The notes beneath the pieces were generated by a model, which saw only the letters and a program-made list of their open reading frames with translations, was not told the origin of the DNA and made no database searches. Positions 8,450 through 15,681 of a DNA stretch of 46,153 nucleotides are shown here, piece after piece. The stretch is from the NCBI GenBank assembly GCA_028875855.1, contig JAGWVA010000030.1:1-46153 (forward strand), read 5' to 3'. A program made the position numbers and the translations under genes. This DNA is from Paracoccaceae bacterium (lineage in GTDB: Bacteria; Pseudomonadota; Alphaproteobacteria; Rhodobacterales; Rhodobacteraceae). Every line of letters begins with the position of its first letter. Within the stretch, counting starts at the first letter, position 1.

Positions 8450-9823
8450 ATGGCGAACGAGACGAAAGACGGCAAGGGCGGAGCTTTCTCCGGCTTCGGC
8501 GCGGATTGGCAGCCTTCGAACCTGAGCGCGGCAGAAGCGCGCCGGGCGACCGACTGGGTGGAAGCCAGGATCGACAAGCGCGCGCTTCTGATGGGCAAGG
8601 AACGGCGCGAGGATATCCGCGACACGATGTGGCAGCTTGAGAAGGACGGCGAGATCCTCGTCCATCGCGTCGGCGATCACAACGAGCCGATCATCGCCAA
8701 GACGATCTACGGCTGGGACAAGAAGATCCCCACGACGAACCTCTGGCATCACAAGTCCTGCGGCCAGTGCGGCAATATCCCGGGCTATCCGTCGTCGATC
8801 CTCTGGCTCATGAACAAGATGGAGCTGACCTATCTCGACGAGACGGACCAGACCTCCTGCACGGCGTGGAACTACCACGGCTCGGGCATCGGCAACGTGG
8901 TCAGCCTTGCCGCCGTCTTCCTTCGGAACTTCCATCAGGCCTATGTGTCGGCCAAGGCCCAAGGCCTGCCCGAGGGCACCTATTACCCGCTGGTCCACTG
9001 CGGCACGTCCTTCGGCAACTACAAGGAAATGCGGCATTTCCTGATGCACTCGGCCGAATTGCGCGACGAGGTGAAGAAGATCCTCGGCAAGCTGGGGCGG
9101 CTGATCGACGGCAAGCTGCTGATCCCAGAAGAGATCGTGCACTATTCCGAATGGCTGCACGTCATGCGCCACCGGATCAAGAACTATCAGGAGATCGACG
9201 TCTCCCACATCCGCACCACGGTTCACCCAGCCTGCCATGTCTACAAGATGGTGCCGGACGACGTGGTCTATGACGACACGGTGATGGACGGCAACCGCGT
9301 CGCGGTGACCACGGGCCTGCTGCAGACGCTGGGCACGCAGGTGATCGACTATTCGACGTGGTATGACTGCTGCGGCTTCGGCTTCCGCCACATCATCGGC
9401 GAGCGGGAATTCACCCGGTCCTTCGCCATCGACCGCAAGATCAAGGTCGCGGTGGAAGAGGCGCGGTCGGACGTGATGATCGGCCACGACACGGGCTGCA
9501 TCACCACGCTCGACAAGAACCAGTGGATCGGGCGCGCGGTGGACAAGGTCTATGAGCTTCCCGTGATGGCCGATTGCCAGTTCGCGGCCCTCGTCTGTGG
9601 CGCGCATCCCTACAAGCTGGCGCAGCTGCACTGGCACGCTTCCCCGTTCGAGAAGCTCCTCGAGAAGATGGGCATCGACTGGGAGCAGAAGAAAGCCGAG
9701 TTCGAGGCCTACCTTGAAGAGGTGAAGGCCGGGCGGATCGAGACGCTCTACGATCCCAAGCGCGCCATCACCTCGGGCCCCGGCTATGTGAAACCCAAAG
9801 CCCTTGCAGGAGCGGAGAAGTGA
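8450..9823 (+). CDS. shdrB1: sHdrB1, CCG-domain subunit with altered cysteine motifs
   Basis: A 457-residue, unusually long HdrB-like subunit. The ATG at 8450 follows an AGGAGGAGG run. The C-terminal CCG-like region has C262, the pair C307-C308 (YDCCGFGFRH) and C350. The normal CxxC is reduced, with Asp where the first Cys should be (HDTGC). The N-terminal half keeps C104xxC107, C137 and C184 but has no CC pair. The catalytic HdrB binds two noncubane 4Fe-4S clusters, so at most one canonical-like site is expected here, whereas sHdrB2 has both complete. It overlaps shdrA by four bases (GTGA). Identity is firm by synteny and motif. Cluster content is inference. Confidence 0.9.
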   Translation: MANETKDGKGGAFSGFGADWQPSNLSAAEARRATDWVEARIDKRALLMGKERREDIRDTMWQLEKDGEILVHRVGDHNEPIIAKTIYGWDKKIPTTNLWHHKSCGQCGNIPGYPSSILWLMNKMELTYLDETDQTSCTAWNYHGSGIGNVVSLAAVFLRNFHQAYVSAKAQGLPEGTYYPLVHCGTSFGNYKEMRHFLMHSAELRDEVKKILGKLGRLIDGKLLIPEEIVHYSEWLHVMRHRIKNYQEIDVSHIRTTVHPACHVYKMVPDDVVYDDTVMDGNRVAVTTGLLQTLGTQVIDYSTWYDCCGFGFRHIIGEREFTRSFAIDRKIKVAVEEARSDVMIGHDTGCITTLDKNQWIGRAVDKVYELPVMADCQFAALVCGAHPYKLAQLHWHASPFEKLLEKMGIDWEQKKAEFEAYLEEVKAGRIETLYDPKRAITSGPGYVKPKALAGAEK

Positions 9824-10872
9824 CGAAGCCTGTCCTCATCATCGGCGGGGGGCCGGCCGGCCTCTCGGCAGCCCATGCCCTCGCGACCGCCGGGCGCAAG
9901 ACGATCCTTGTCGAAAAGGAAGACCGCCTTGGCGGCGCGCCGATCCTGTCGGGCTACGCCCGTCTCGTGCCCAGCCACGAATGGGCCAGCGACGCCATCG
10001 GCGGCATGGTCACCCGGGTCGAACAGAACCCGCTGGTCGAAGTGCACACCAACGCCACCGTGCAGACGTTCGACGGCGGGCCGGGCAATTTCACCGCCCT
10101 GCTGAAGGACGGCACGAAGATTGAGGCCGACAGCACGATCCTGACCACGGGCTTCACCCATTTCGATTCGATCAACAAGCCGGAATGGGGCTTTGGCACC
10201 TATCCCGACGTGGTGACGACGACGCAGGTCGAACAGATGATCTCGTCCGGCAAGGGGGTTCGCTGCCCTTCGGACGGCCGCATCCCCGACCGCGTGGCGA
10301 TCCTTCTCTGCGTGGGCTCGCGCGACCGCCAGATCGGGCGCGAGTGGTGTTCCAAGATCTGCTGCACGGTGTCGGCCAATATCGCGATGGAAATCCGCGA
10401 GATGTCGCCGAAGACCAACGTCTATATCTACTACATGGATATCCGGACCTTCGGCCTTTACGAAGGCGAGTTCTACTGGGGCAGCCAGGAAGACTACAAG
10501 GTCAAGTATGTGAAGGCCCGCATCGCCGAGGTCACCTCGGACGGCAAGCGGCTGCTGGTGAAGGGCGAGGATACGCTGGTCAAGCGCCCGATCTCGATCC
10601 CCTTCGACATGGTGGTGCACGCGGTCGGCATGGACCCGAACGTGGACAACATGACGATCTCGTCGGTGTTCGGCGTCGATCTGAACCGCTGGGGCTACAT
10701 CGGGCGGCAGAGCACCTATGCGCATCTCGCGGAAACCTCGCGCCCGGGCGTCTTCGTGGCGGGCGCCGCGACCGGGCCGGAGACGATCGACGACTCGATC
10801 GCGCAGGGTCACGCGGCGGCGATGGCCGCGCTGAACCTGACCAACATGGCGATGAAGACGGCGGCGGAATGA
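9820..10872 (+). CDS. shdrA: sHdrA, FAD-containing subunit
   Basis: A 350-residue flavoprotein that forms the electron-bifurcation-like centre of the sHdr complex. The FAD motif GGGPAGLSAA is at residues 9-18, and a second nucleotide-contact segment PGVFVAGAATGPETIDDS is near the C-terminus. The single 4Fe-4S site reads C164-GSRDRQ, then C177, C181 and C182 (WCSKICC), as in HdrA. It lacks the extra ferredoxin domains of methanogen HdrA, as is normal for sHdrA. The GTG start at 9820 sits inside the shdrB1 stop (GTGA) with GGAGCGGAG upstream. It overlaps the next gene by four bases. Cofactor-reduction direction is inferred from the family. Confidence 0.93.
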   Translation: MTKPVLIIGGGPAGLSAAHALATAGRKTILVEKEDRLGGAPILSGYARLVPSHEWASDAIGGMVTRVEQNPLVEVHTNATVQTFDGGPGNFTALLKDGTKIEADSTILTTGFTHFDSINKPEWGFGTYPDVVTTTQVEQMISSGKGVRCPSDGRIPDRVAILLCVGSRDRQIGREWCSKICCTVSANIAMEIREMSPKTNVYIYYMDIRTFGLYEGEFYWGSQEDYKVKYVKARIAEVTSDGKRLLVKGEDTLVKRPISIPFDMVVHAVGMDPNVDNMTISSVFGVDLNRWGYIGRQSTYAHLAETSRPGVFVAGAATGPETIDDSIAQGHAAAMAALNLTNMAMKTAAE

Positions 10873-11750
10873 TGTTCGGACGCGCGCGCAAATCGGCCCC
10901 CCCGGTTCCGGAGCCACAGGCCCCGGTGCTGGACCTGTCCGGGCCGAAATTGCGCCGCGCCTTCGAACATCTGGTGGAAGCGGCCGAGCCCACGGGCGGG
11001 GTGGAACGCTACATGACGGCGCTCGCGCTCAAGGCCTCGCTTTTCGAGGAACTGCTGGGCAAGGGCCGGGTCGAGGTGCTGACCGAGGCGGAATTCCTCG
11101 ACCTTGCCGCCTTCATCACCCCGGCGCGCCGGCGGGTGGGCGCGTGGCTGGCTGAACATGCCTTCTGGGAGATGCGGGGCCGGCTGGTCACGCTCTTGTC
11201 CGGCTGGTCGGATACGGACACGGCGGACACGCGGCTTTCGGCCTTCGTCGCAAGCTTTCCGCGCGACAAGGCGCACCGCTGGGTCCGCGATCTGGGGGCG
11301 GAGGTGCTGCACTTCATCGCGCCCGACCGCTATCCGCTGATGACGCGCTGGATCTGGGACGCCCGCGTCGGCACCGGGGCCTTGCGCGAAATCTGGTTCG
11401 CCGATGATCCGGATGCCGCCCGCATCCCGGCGGGGGACGACTACACCGCCTTCCGCACGCTTTACGACGAACTGGCGGGCTTTCTGGCCGAACAGGGCGT
11501 GTTCCGCGACCTGCCCTTCTACACGGACCTGCTTCTTGCCCATGTCTATGCCGCCTACATCAACGACCGGGGCGGCCAATACCTGCGGTCGGATTTCGCC
11601 AATGCCGGCGACCCTATGAACCACACGCGGCGCATGCTTGGCCTTGACGCCGTCGATACCGAAACCGGCCGCACCCGGCTGAAGCTGATCGACGGATCGG
11701 CGCATGTGCTGGGCAGCCCGAAAGCGATCCCCCATCAGGAGGCGTCTTAA
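10869..11750 (+). CDS. sHdr-associated hypothetical protein (Hyp, between shdrA and shdrC2)
   Basis: A 293-residue protein in the position always occupied by a conserved hypothetical gene in type I shdr clusters (C1-B1-A-hyp-C2-B2). It has no cysteine, no metal motif, no signal peptide and no clear membrane segment. It is mostly helical by composition and rich in Trp and aromatic residues in the centre (HRWVRDLGAEVLHFIAPDRYPLMTRWIWD). Start: ATG 10869 overlaps the shdrA stop (ATGA). ATG 10872 is an equal alternative. It ends in a TAATG junction with shdrC2, so translation is probably coupled. A scaffold or assembly role is possible, but I do not assign a function. Confidence 0.8.
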   Translation: MMFGRARKSAPPVPEPQAPVLDLSGPKLRRAFEHLVEAAEPTGGVERYMTALALKASLFEELLGKGRVEVLTEAEFLDLAAFITPARRRVGAWLAEHAFWEMRGRLVTLLSGWSDTDTADTRLSAFVASFPRDKAHRWVRDLGAEVLHFIAPDRYPLMTRWIWDARVGTGALREIWFADDPDAARIPAGDDYTAFRTLYDELAGFLAEQGVFRDLPFYTDLLLAHVYAAYINDRGGQYLRSDFANAGDPMNHTRRMLGLDAVDTETGRTRLKLIDGSAHVLGSPKAIPHQEAS

Positions 11751-12493
11751 TGCCCATTCACGAAAAATCGCTGATCCGGCCCGAGAACCTCAGGACGAAC
11801 GACAACCTCGTGATCGAGGGCATGGACGTCTCGGGCCACTGGTCCACCTTCATCGAAGGCCGGTCGATCACCGATTACAACGAGAACCTTCAGGACGAGA
11901 TCGCGGCCCTGCCGGGCGGCGAGAACATCCACCGCTGCTGGCAATGCGGAAGCTGCACAAACGCCTGCACGGTCAACGCGATCAACCCCGAATTCAATCC
12001 CCGCTACTGGATCTACCTGATCCGTCTGGGGATGGAGGACGAGCTGCTGCGCGACAAGGACATCATCTGGCAATGCGTGTCGTGCAACAAATGCACCTAC
12101 GCCTGCCCGCGCGACGTGGCGCCCGAAGGGGTGATGAAGGCCACCGCGCATTGGCTGGAGCTGAAGGGCCATACGCCGAAAAGCCCGTCGATGATCTTCG
12201 ACGAGGGCTTTTCGTCCCAGGTGTTCGAGACCGGCAAGATCGAGGACAGCCTTGTCCTGCGCAACTTCCTCAAAGACACCGGCCAGCCGCTGCGCCAGCC
12301 GTGGCTTGAGTCCATGATCCTTGGACTGATCAAGCGCTTCCCGGTCTTCTACCTGATCCGGCTGGGCCTGATGCAGGTGTTCCGGCCCAAGACCAAGGGC
12401 TGGGGCCGCGCGCGCAAGGCGATCGAGGAATACGTTCACGAAGTGGAAGCCGCCAACCGCAAGGCTCTGGGGCTGAAGGAGGGGGCTGAGTGA
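11750..12493 (+). CDS. shdrC2: sHdrC2, iron-sulfur subunit
   Basis: A 247-residue subunit with two 4Fe-4S motifs: CWQCGSCTNAC (C63, C66, C69, C73) and CVSCNKCTYACP (C109, C112, C115, C119). It lacks the acidic tail of sHdrC1 and has a longer N-terminus. The C-terminal 90 residues (FPVFYLIRLGLMQVFRPKTKGWGRA) are basic and partly hydrophobic, which could mediate contact with sHdrB2 or transient membrane association. ATG 11750 overlaps the preceding TAA by one base. It is coupled to shdrB2 through a TGATG junction. In the family model it carries electrons between sHdrA and sHdrB2. Confidence 0.92.
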   Translation: MPIHEKSLIRPENLRTNDNLVIEGMDVSGHWSTFIEGRSITDYNENLQDEIAALPGGENIHRCWQCGSCTNACTVNAINPEFNPRYWIYLIRLGMEDELLRDKDIIWQCVSCNKCTYACPRDVAPEGVMKATAHWLELKGHTPKSPSMIFDEGFSSQVFETGKIEDSLVLRNFLKDTGQPLRQPWLESMILGLIKRFPVFYLIRLGLMQVFRPKTKGWGRARKAIEEYVHEVEAANRKALGLKEGAE

Positions 12494-13419
12494 TGGGTGA
12501 GCAGAAATACAAGAAGGTCGCCTACTATCCCGGCTGCGCGCTGGAAAGCTCGGGCCACGCCTACAACGCCTCGACCAAGGCGGTGGGCAAGGAGCTTGGC
12601 CTCGATCTGGTCGAGATCGACAACTGGAACTGCTGCGGCGCGATGGAAGTGAAGAACATCGACCCGAAGATCCAGACCTACCTGTCGGCCCGCAACCTCT
12701 CGATCACCGAAGAGATGGGCTTCGACACCGTGATGGCGCCCTGCAACGGCTGCTATCACAACCTCAAGAAGGCCGAATACGATCTGTCGCATGATGCGAA
12801 ATCGGTCGAGGTGAACGACCGGCTGTCGCAGAAGGCGGGCCACAAGACCTACGAGCCCGGCAAGGTCGAGACGATCCACGCGCTCGACTGGCTGAAACAT
12901 GCCGTAGGCGAGGAAGAGATCGCCCGGCGGGTGAAGAATTCGCTGAAGGGCCTGAAGGTCGCGAACTACTACGGCTGCATGTACACCCGCCCCCGCCACA
13001 TCTTCCCCGAAAAGGACAAGGGGCCGGGCAGCGAGTCGACGGCGAAGCCGCATTTCATGGATGATATCCTGGCGGCGGCCGGCGCGCAGAACGTGGACTT
13101 CCCGCTCAAGACCGCGTGCTGCGGCGGGGCGCATTCGCTGTCGGACAGCGACACCTCGACGAAGCTCGTGCTGAACATCCTGACCACGGCCGAGGCCTGC
13201 GGGGCCGATGTCATCGCGACGGAATGCCCGACATGTCACACCGGGCTTGAGATGCATCAAATACGTGCCGAAAAAGTTATGGGAAGAAAAACGCATGTGA
13301 AGATACTCTACTTCACGCAACTTCTGGGGATGGCGCTCGGGCTGTCCCCGAACAAGGTCGCCGTACAAGAGAACTTCTCGGACGCGCGGCCGCTGCTGAA
13401 GGAGAAGGGGCTGGCATGA
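12493..13419 (+). CDS. shdrB2: sHdrB2, CCG-domain catalytic subunit
   Basis: A 308-residue HdrB-type subunit with both CCG domains intact: C15 / C47-C48 / C84xxC87 and C162 / C209-C210 / C245xxC248 (YPGC...CCGA...CNGC; YGC...CCGG...CPTC). Each set can bind a noncubane 4Fe-4S cluster, the disulfide/persulfide-processing centre known from methanogen HdrB. ATG 12493 overlaps the shdrC2 stop. GTG 12490 is an alternative start, and AAGGAGG at 12476-12482 serves either. It overlaps the following small gene by four bases. This is the best candidate for the site that acts on LbpA-bound sulfur, by inference from the family. Confidence 0.93.
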   Translation: MGEQKYKKVAYYPGCALESSGHAYNASTKAVGKELGLDLVEIDNWNCCGAMEVKNIDPKIQTYLSARNLSITEEMGFDTVMAPCNGCYHNLKKAEYDLSHDAKSVEVNDRLSQKAGHKTYEPGKVETIHALDWLKHAVGEEEIARRVKNSLKGLKVANYYGCMYTRPRHIFPEKDKGPGSESTAKPHFMDDILAAAGAQNVDFPLKTACCGGAHSLSDSDTSTKLVLNILTTAEACGADVIATECPTCHTGLEMHQIRAEKVMGRKTHVKILYFTQLLGMALGLSPNKVAVQENFSDARPLLKEKGLA

Positions 13420-13889
13420 CCCATCGCCCCCGCCGGTCGATAGAAGAGATCACGGACCGGACGGACCGGATCATCGGCGCCCCGACCGAGGCGCTTGCCG
13501 CCAGCGCCCCGGCGCTGGCCGATGAACTGCTTGCGATGGGCGAGGACGTGCTGGACGCCTGGCTCATCGGCAAGGGGCAGACCCCGACGGCGGAGCTTTC
13601 CGAAGGGTTCCGCCTGCTTGCCCAGCACCGTCAGGCAGCCCGCGGCAACCCGAGCTTCAACGCCTGCCGCGAGACCTGCCGGGAACTGGTCTATCACCAC
13701 AACCTGATCCGGCTCTCCCCCACCGGGGAAGATGCCCCGCGAAACATTCGCCTTGGCGCCATGGTCCTGCGCCACCTTGCCCTGTTCGTCGAGGGCAAGC
13801 TGGTCGCGGACGGTCTGGGCGACTTCTGCTGTTCGTCGCGCCCCATCCGGCAGGGCGAGCAGGCCGAGTTGAAAACCGAAGCCCTTTGA
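13416..13889 (+). CDS. sHdr-associated small hypothetical protein with CxxxC and CC motifs
   Basis: A 157-residue protein coupled to shdrB2 (ATGA overlap) and 12 bases before lbpA. No family is recognised with confidence. It is mostly helical and soluble. The only four cysteines form two pairs: C84xxxC88 followed by H94-H95 (FNACRETCRELVYHHN), and C138-C139 (GDFCCSS). This pattern suits a metal or small Fe-S site, or a persulfide relay. The location between the catalytic subunit and the lipoyl carrier protein suggests it helps deliver or process sulfur on LbpA. That role is inference from position only. Confidence 0.75.
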   Translation: MTHRPRRSIEEITDRTDRIIGAPTEALAASAPALADELLAMGEDVLDAWLIGKGQTPTAELSEGFRLLAQHRQAARGNPSFNACRETCRELVYHHNLIRLSPTGEDAPRNIRLGAMVLRHLALFVEGKLVADGLGDFCCSSRPIRQGEQAELKTEAL

Positions 13890-13901
13890 AGGAGCCCCAA
13901 G

Positions 13902-14333
13902 ATGGCAGTGGTCCGCGGCTGTAACCTTCCCGACGATCTGCTTTACGACGTCGAGAACAACCTTTGGTATCGCCCCGAAGGGGACGGCACCTACACCGTC
14001 GGCATGACGATGATCGCGACCGGCATGGCTGGCCAGCTGGTCGCCTTCACCGCCAAGAAGCCGGGCAAGACGATCGGCGCGGGCAAGTCCGTCGCCACCG
14101 TGGAAAGCGGCAAATGGGTCGGCCCCGCCAAGCTTGGCTTCGAGGCTGAGATCGTCGCCGTGAACGACACGCTGACGGGCGAGCCGAAGCTCGCCAACTC
14201 GGACCCCTACGGGCAGGGCTGGATGGTGAAGGTGAAGCCCACGGGCGACGTCGGCACGCTGATCAAGGGCACGGATGTCGCGGGCCCCTACGAGGCGAAG
14301 ATGGCGGCGGACAATTTCGCCGGCTGCGCCTGA
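13902..14333 (+). CDS. lbpA: Lipoate-binding protein LbpA (GcvH-like carrier)
   Basis: A 143-residue relative of glycine-cleavage H protein that carries sulfur-loaded lipoate for the sHdr complex. The modified Lys is K71 in VESGKWVGP, replacing the ESVK of GcvH. The surrounding beta-barrel pattern (YTVGMTMIATGMAGQLVAF, GAGKSVATVE, PYGQGWMVKVKP) matches lipoyl domains. No glycine-cleavage genes (gcvT, gcvP) are nearby and sHdr genes flank it, so a housekeeping GcvH role is unlikely. An AAGGAG site precedes the ATG. It is the expected substrate of sLpl(AB). A C-terminal Cys (NFAGCA) and C7 are extra features of unknown meaning. Confidence 0.92.
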   Translation: MAVVRGCNLPDDLLYDVENNLWYRPEGDGTYTVGMTMIATGMAGQLVAFTAKKPGKTIGAGKSVATVESGKWVGPAKLGFEAEIVAVNDTLTGEPKLANSDPYGQGWMVKVKPTGDVGTLIKGTDVAGPYEAKMAADNFAGCA

Positions 14334-14373
14334 GCCGCGCGCGCCCGGGGCGGGCCGGACGGCATGACGGATA

Positions 14374-14393
14374 CCGGCGGCCCCCGTCGCCGG
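14374..14393 (+). other. intercistronic hairpin between lbpA and the second dsrE-type gene
   Basis: CCGGCG (14374-14379) and CGCCGG (14388-14393) form a 6-bp GC stem with an 8-base loop in the 106-base lbpA-dsrE gap. No U-run follows. It could stabilise the upstream mRNA or attenuate transcription. I see nothing else in this gap. Confidence 0.3.
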
Positions 14394-14439
14394 GCACGGA
14401 CGCACAAGGACGACCGGCACCGCCGGAAAGGAGAGCGCG

Positions 14440-14934
14440 ATGAGCGGAGATACCAACGAAAAGTCGATGTCGATCATCGTCACCAAGGGGACGCTGGACT
14501 GGGCCTACCCGCCCTTCATCCTTGCGACCACCGCCGCGGCGATGGGGCTCGACGTGACGATGTTCTTCACCTTCTACGGCCTGACGCTGCTGAAGAAGGA
14601 TCTGGATCTGAAGGTCAACCCGCTGGGCAACGCGGCGATGGAAATGCCGATGGGCGGCGGGCACATGGCGATGCCGAACATCCTTGCGGCCCTGCCGGGC
14701 GCCACGGCGCTGACCACGAACATGATGAAGAACATGATCAAGAAGAAGGGCGTGGCCTCGATCGAGGAACTGCGCGAACTGGCCATTGAGGCGGACGTGA
14801 AGATGATCGCCTGCCAGATGACCATGGACCTCTTCGAATACAAGAAAGAGGACATGATCGACGGCCCCGTTCTGGGCGGCGCAGCCTCATGGGTGGATGT
14901 CGCCACCCGCAGCGACATCAACCTTTACATCTGA
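14440..14934 (+). CDS. DsrE2-type (DsrE/DsrF/DrsH-like) sulfur-handling protein
   Basis: A 164-residue member of the DsrE superfamily of the larger type often annotated DsrE2 or 'peroxiredoxin family'. It begins SIIVTKGTLDWAYPPFILA, has a Met-rich middle (AMEMPMGGGHMAMPN, NMMKNMIKKKG) and a single cysteine, C125 in MIACQMTMDLF, the usual persulfide-carrying position. It is therefore distinct from DsrE3C upstream, which has a Cys-Cys pair. It lies 23 bases before tusA, and this pair (DsrE plus TusA) is a recurrent sulfur-relay module. No membrane segment is convincing. The donor and acceptor are inferred, not shown. Confidence 0.85.
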   Translation: MSGDTNEKSMSIIVTKGTLDWAYPPFILATTAAAMGLDVTMFFTFYGLTLLKKDLDLKVNPLGNAAMEMPMGGGHMAMPNILAALPGATALTTNMMKNMIKKKGVASIEELRELAIEADVKMIACQMTMDLFEYKKEDMIDGPVLGGAASWVDVATRSDINLYI

Positions 14935-14957
14935 CGAACGTGAAGAAAGGAACGTAA

Positions 14958-15185
14958 ATGGCCGACCAGGTTCTTGACGCAAAAGGGCTGAACTGCCCCC
15001 TGCCGATCCTGCGCACGAAAAAGGCGCTGAAGGACATGCCCACGGGCGCGACGCTGGAAGTGCTCGCCACCGATCCGGGCGCGGTGAAGGATTTCGAAGC
15101 CTTCTGCCGCACCACCGGAAACGAGCTTGTCTCGTCGGGCGAGGCGGGCGGAATCTACAGCTTCGTAATCAAGCACACCGCCTGA
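14958..15185 (+). CDS. tusA: TusA-family sulfur carrier
   Basis: A 75-residue two-layer sandwich protein that receives persulfide sulfur on a Cys and passes it to DsrE-type partners. The hallmark CPxP motif is NCPLPILR with C13 as the carrier. DARGLNCP-like spacing and the C-terminal YSFVIKHTA are typical. AAAGGAACG precedes the ATG. It is the last gene of the sHdr operon and converges on the ArsR-type repressor gene after 14 bases. In sulfur oxidisers TusA hands sulfur to DsrE3C and hence to sHdr. Housekeeping tRNA thiolation is a less likely role given this context. Confidence 0.92.
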   Translation: MADQVLDAKGLNCPLPILRTKKALKDMPTGATLEVLATDPGAVKDFEAFCRTTGNELVSSGEAGGIYSFVIKHTA

Positions 15186-15199
15186 ACGCCGCCGTCGGG

Positions 15200-15541
15200 T
15201 CAGTCGCAGAACTCTTCGTAGAGCACCGAGATGATCCGGCGGGCCTTGTCCTCTTTCAACGAATAGGTGATCGACCGGCCATCGCGCGTGCAATCGACCA
15301 GATCGTCTTCCCGCAGGCGGGCGAGTTGCTTGGACACCGCCGATTGCGGCAGTTGCAGGAACTCTTCAAGCTCGCCGACCGCCATCGGGCCTTCTGCCAG
15401 ACGGCAAAGAATGACCAGGCGGGCGGGATGCGACAGGGCCTTCAGAAACTCGGTCGTCCGCTCGGCATGGGCGAGCATGGCAACCGACGTGGGCTGATCG
15501 CTCTTCGCGGCAGGGCTGGATTCGGTGATCTGATTGATCAT
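15200..15541 (-). CDS. shdrR: ArsR/SmtB-type transcriptional repressor, sHdrR-like
   Basis: A 113-residue winged-helix regulator (FLKALSHPARLVILCRLAEGPMAVGELEEFLQLPQSAVSKQLARLREDDLV). It lacks the CxC metal site of ArsR proteins. Its cysteines are C46, C84 and C112. The 66-residue distance between C46 and C112 equals that of the redox-switching Cys50/Cys116 pair I recall for sHdrR and SoxR of sulfur oxidisers, so a sulfane-sulfur-sensing disulfide or polysulfide bridge is likely. It would repress the adjacent sHdr operon until reduced sulfur is available. Operator candidates lie at 5260-5277, 7126-7197 and upstream of its own start. Convergent with tusA. Confidence 0.85.
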   Translation of the reverse strand: MINQITESSPAAKSDQPTSVAMLAHAERTTEFLKALSHPARLVILCRLAEGPMAVGELEEFLQLPQSAVSKQLARLREDDLVDCTRDGRSITYSLKEDKARRIISVLYEEFCD

Positions 15542-15558
15542 TGCGCAACCTCAAATAC

Positions 15559-15618
15559 GGTGGAGGGCTACCTAGTCTCTCCACCACCCTACGGCAAGCA
15601 TTACCGGCGCGGAATATC
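15559..15618 (-). promoter_or_regulatory. candidate autoregulatory region upstream of the shdrR-like gene
   Basis: The leader of the repressor gene holds a perfect inverted repeat, GGTGGAG (15559-15565) and CTCCACC (15579-15585), with 13 bases between. It lies 18-44 bases before the start codon. Further upstream GATATTCC reads on the minus strand (15618-15611), matching the octamer in the dsrE leader. TCAACA and GATATT, 17 bases apart on the minus strand, are a weak promoter candidate. Operator, attenuator and a terminator for the MFS gene behind it are all possible. Confidence 0.35.
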
Positions 15619-15681
15619 TTCGGCGCACGGCTTTTTGTTGACTGCAATCAATGCGCGCCCGGATTTTGGGCAGCCCGGCGG

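Noticed and set aside
13902-14333. Reading the GcvH-like gene as glycine-cleavage H protein
   Set aside because: No gcvT or gcvP is nearby, the lipoyl Lys context is ESGKW rather than ESVK, and sHdr genes flank it. LbpA is the better call.
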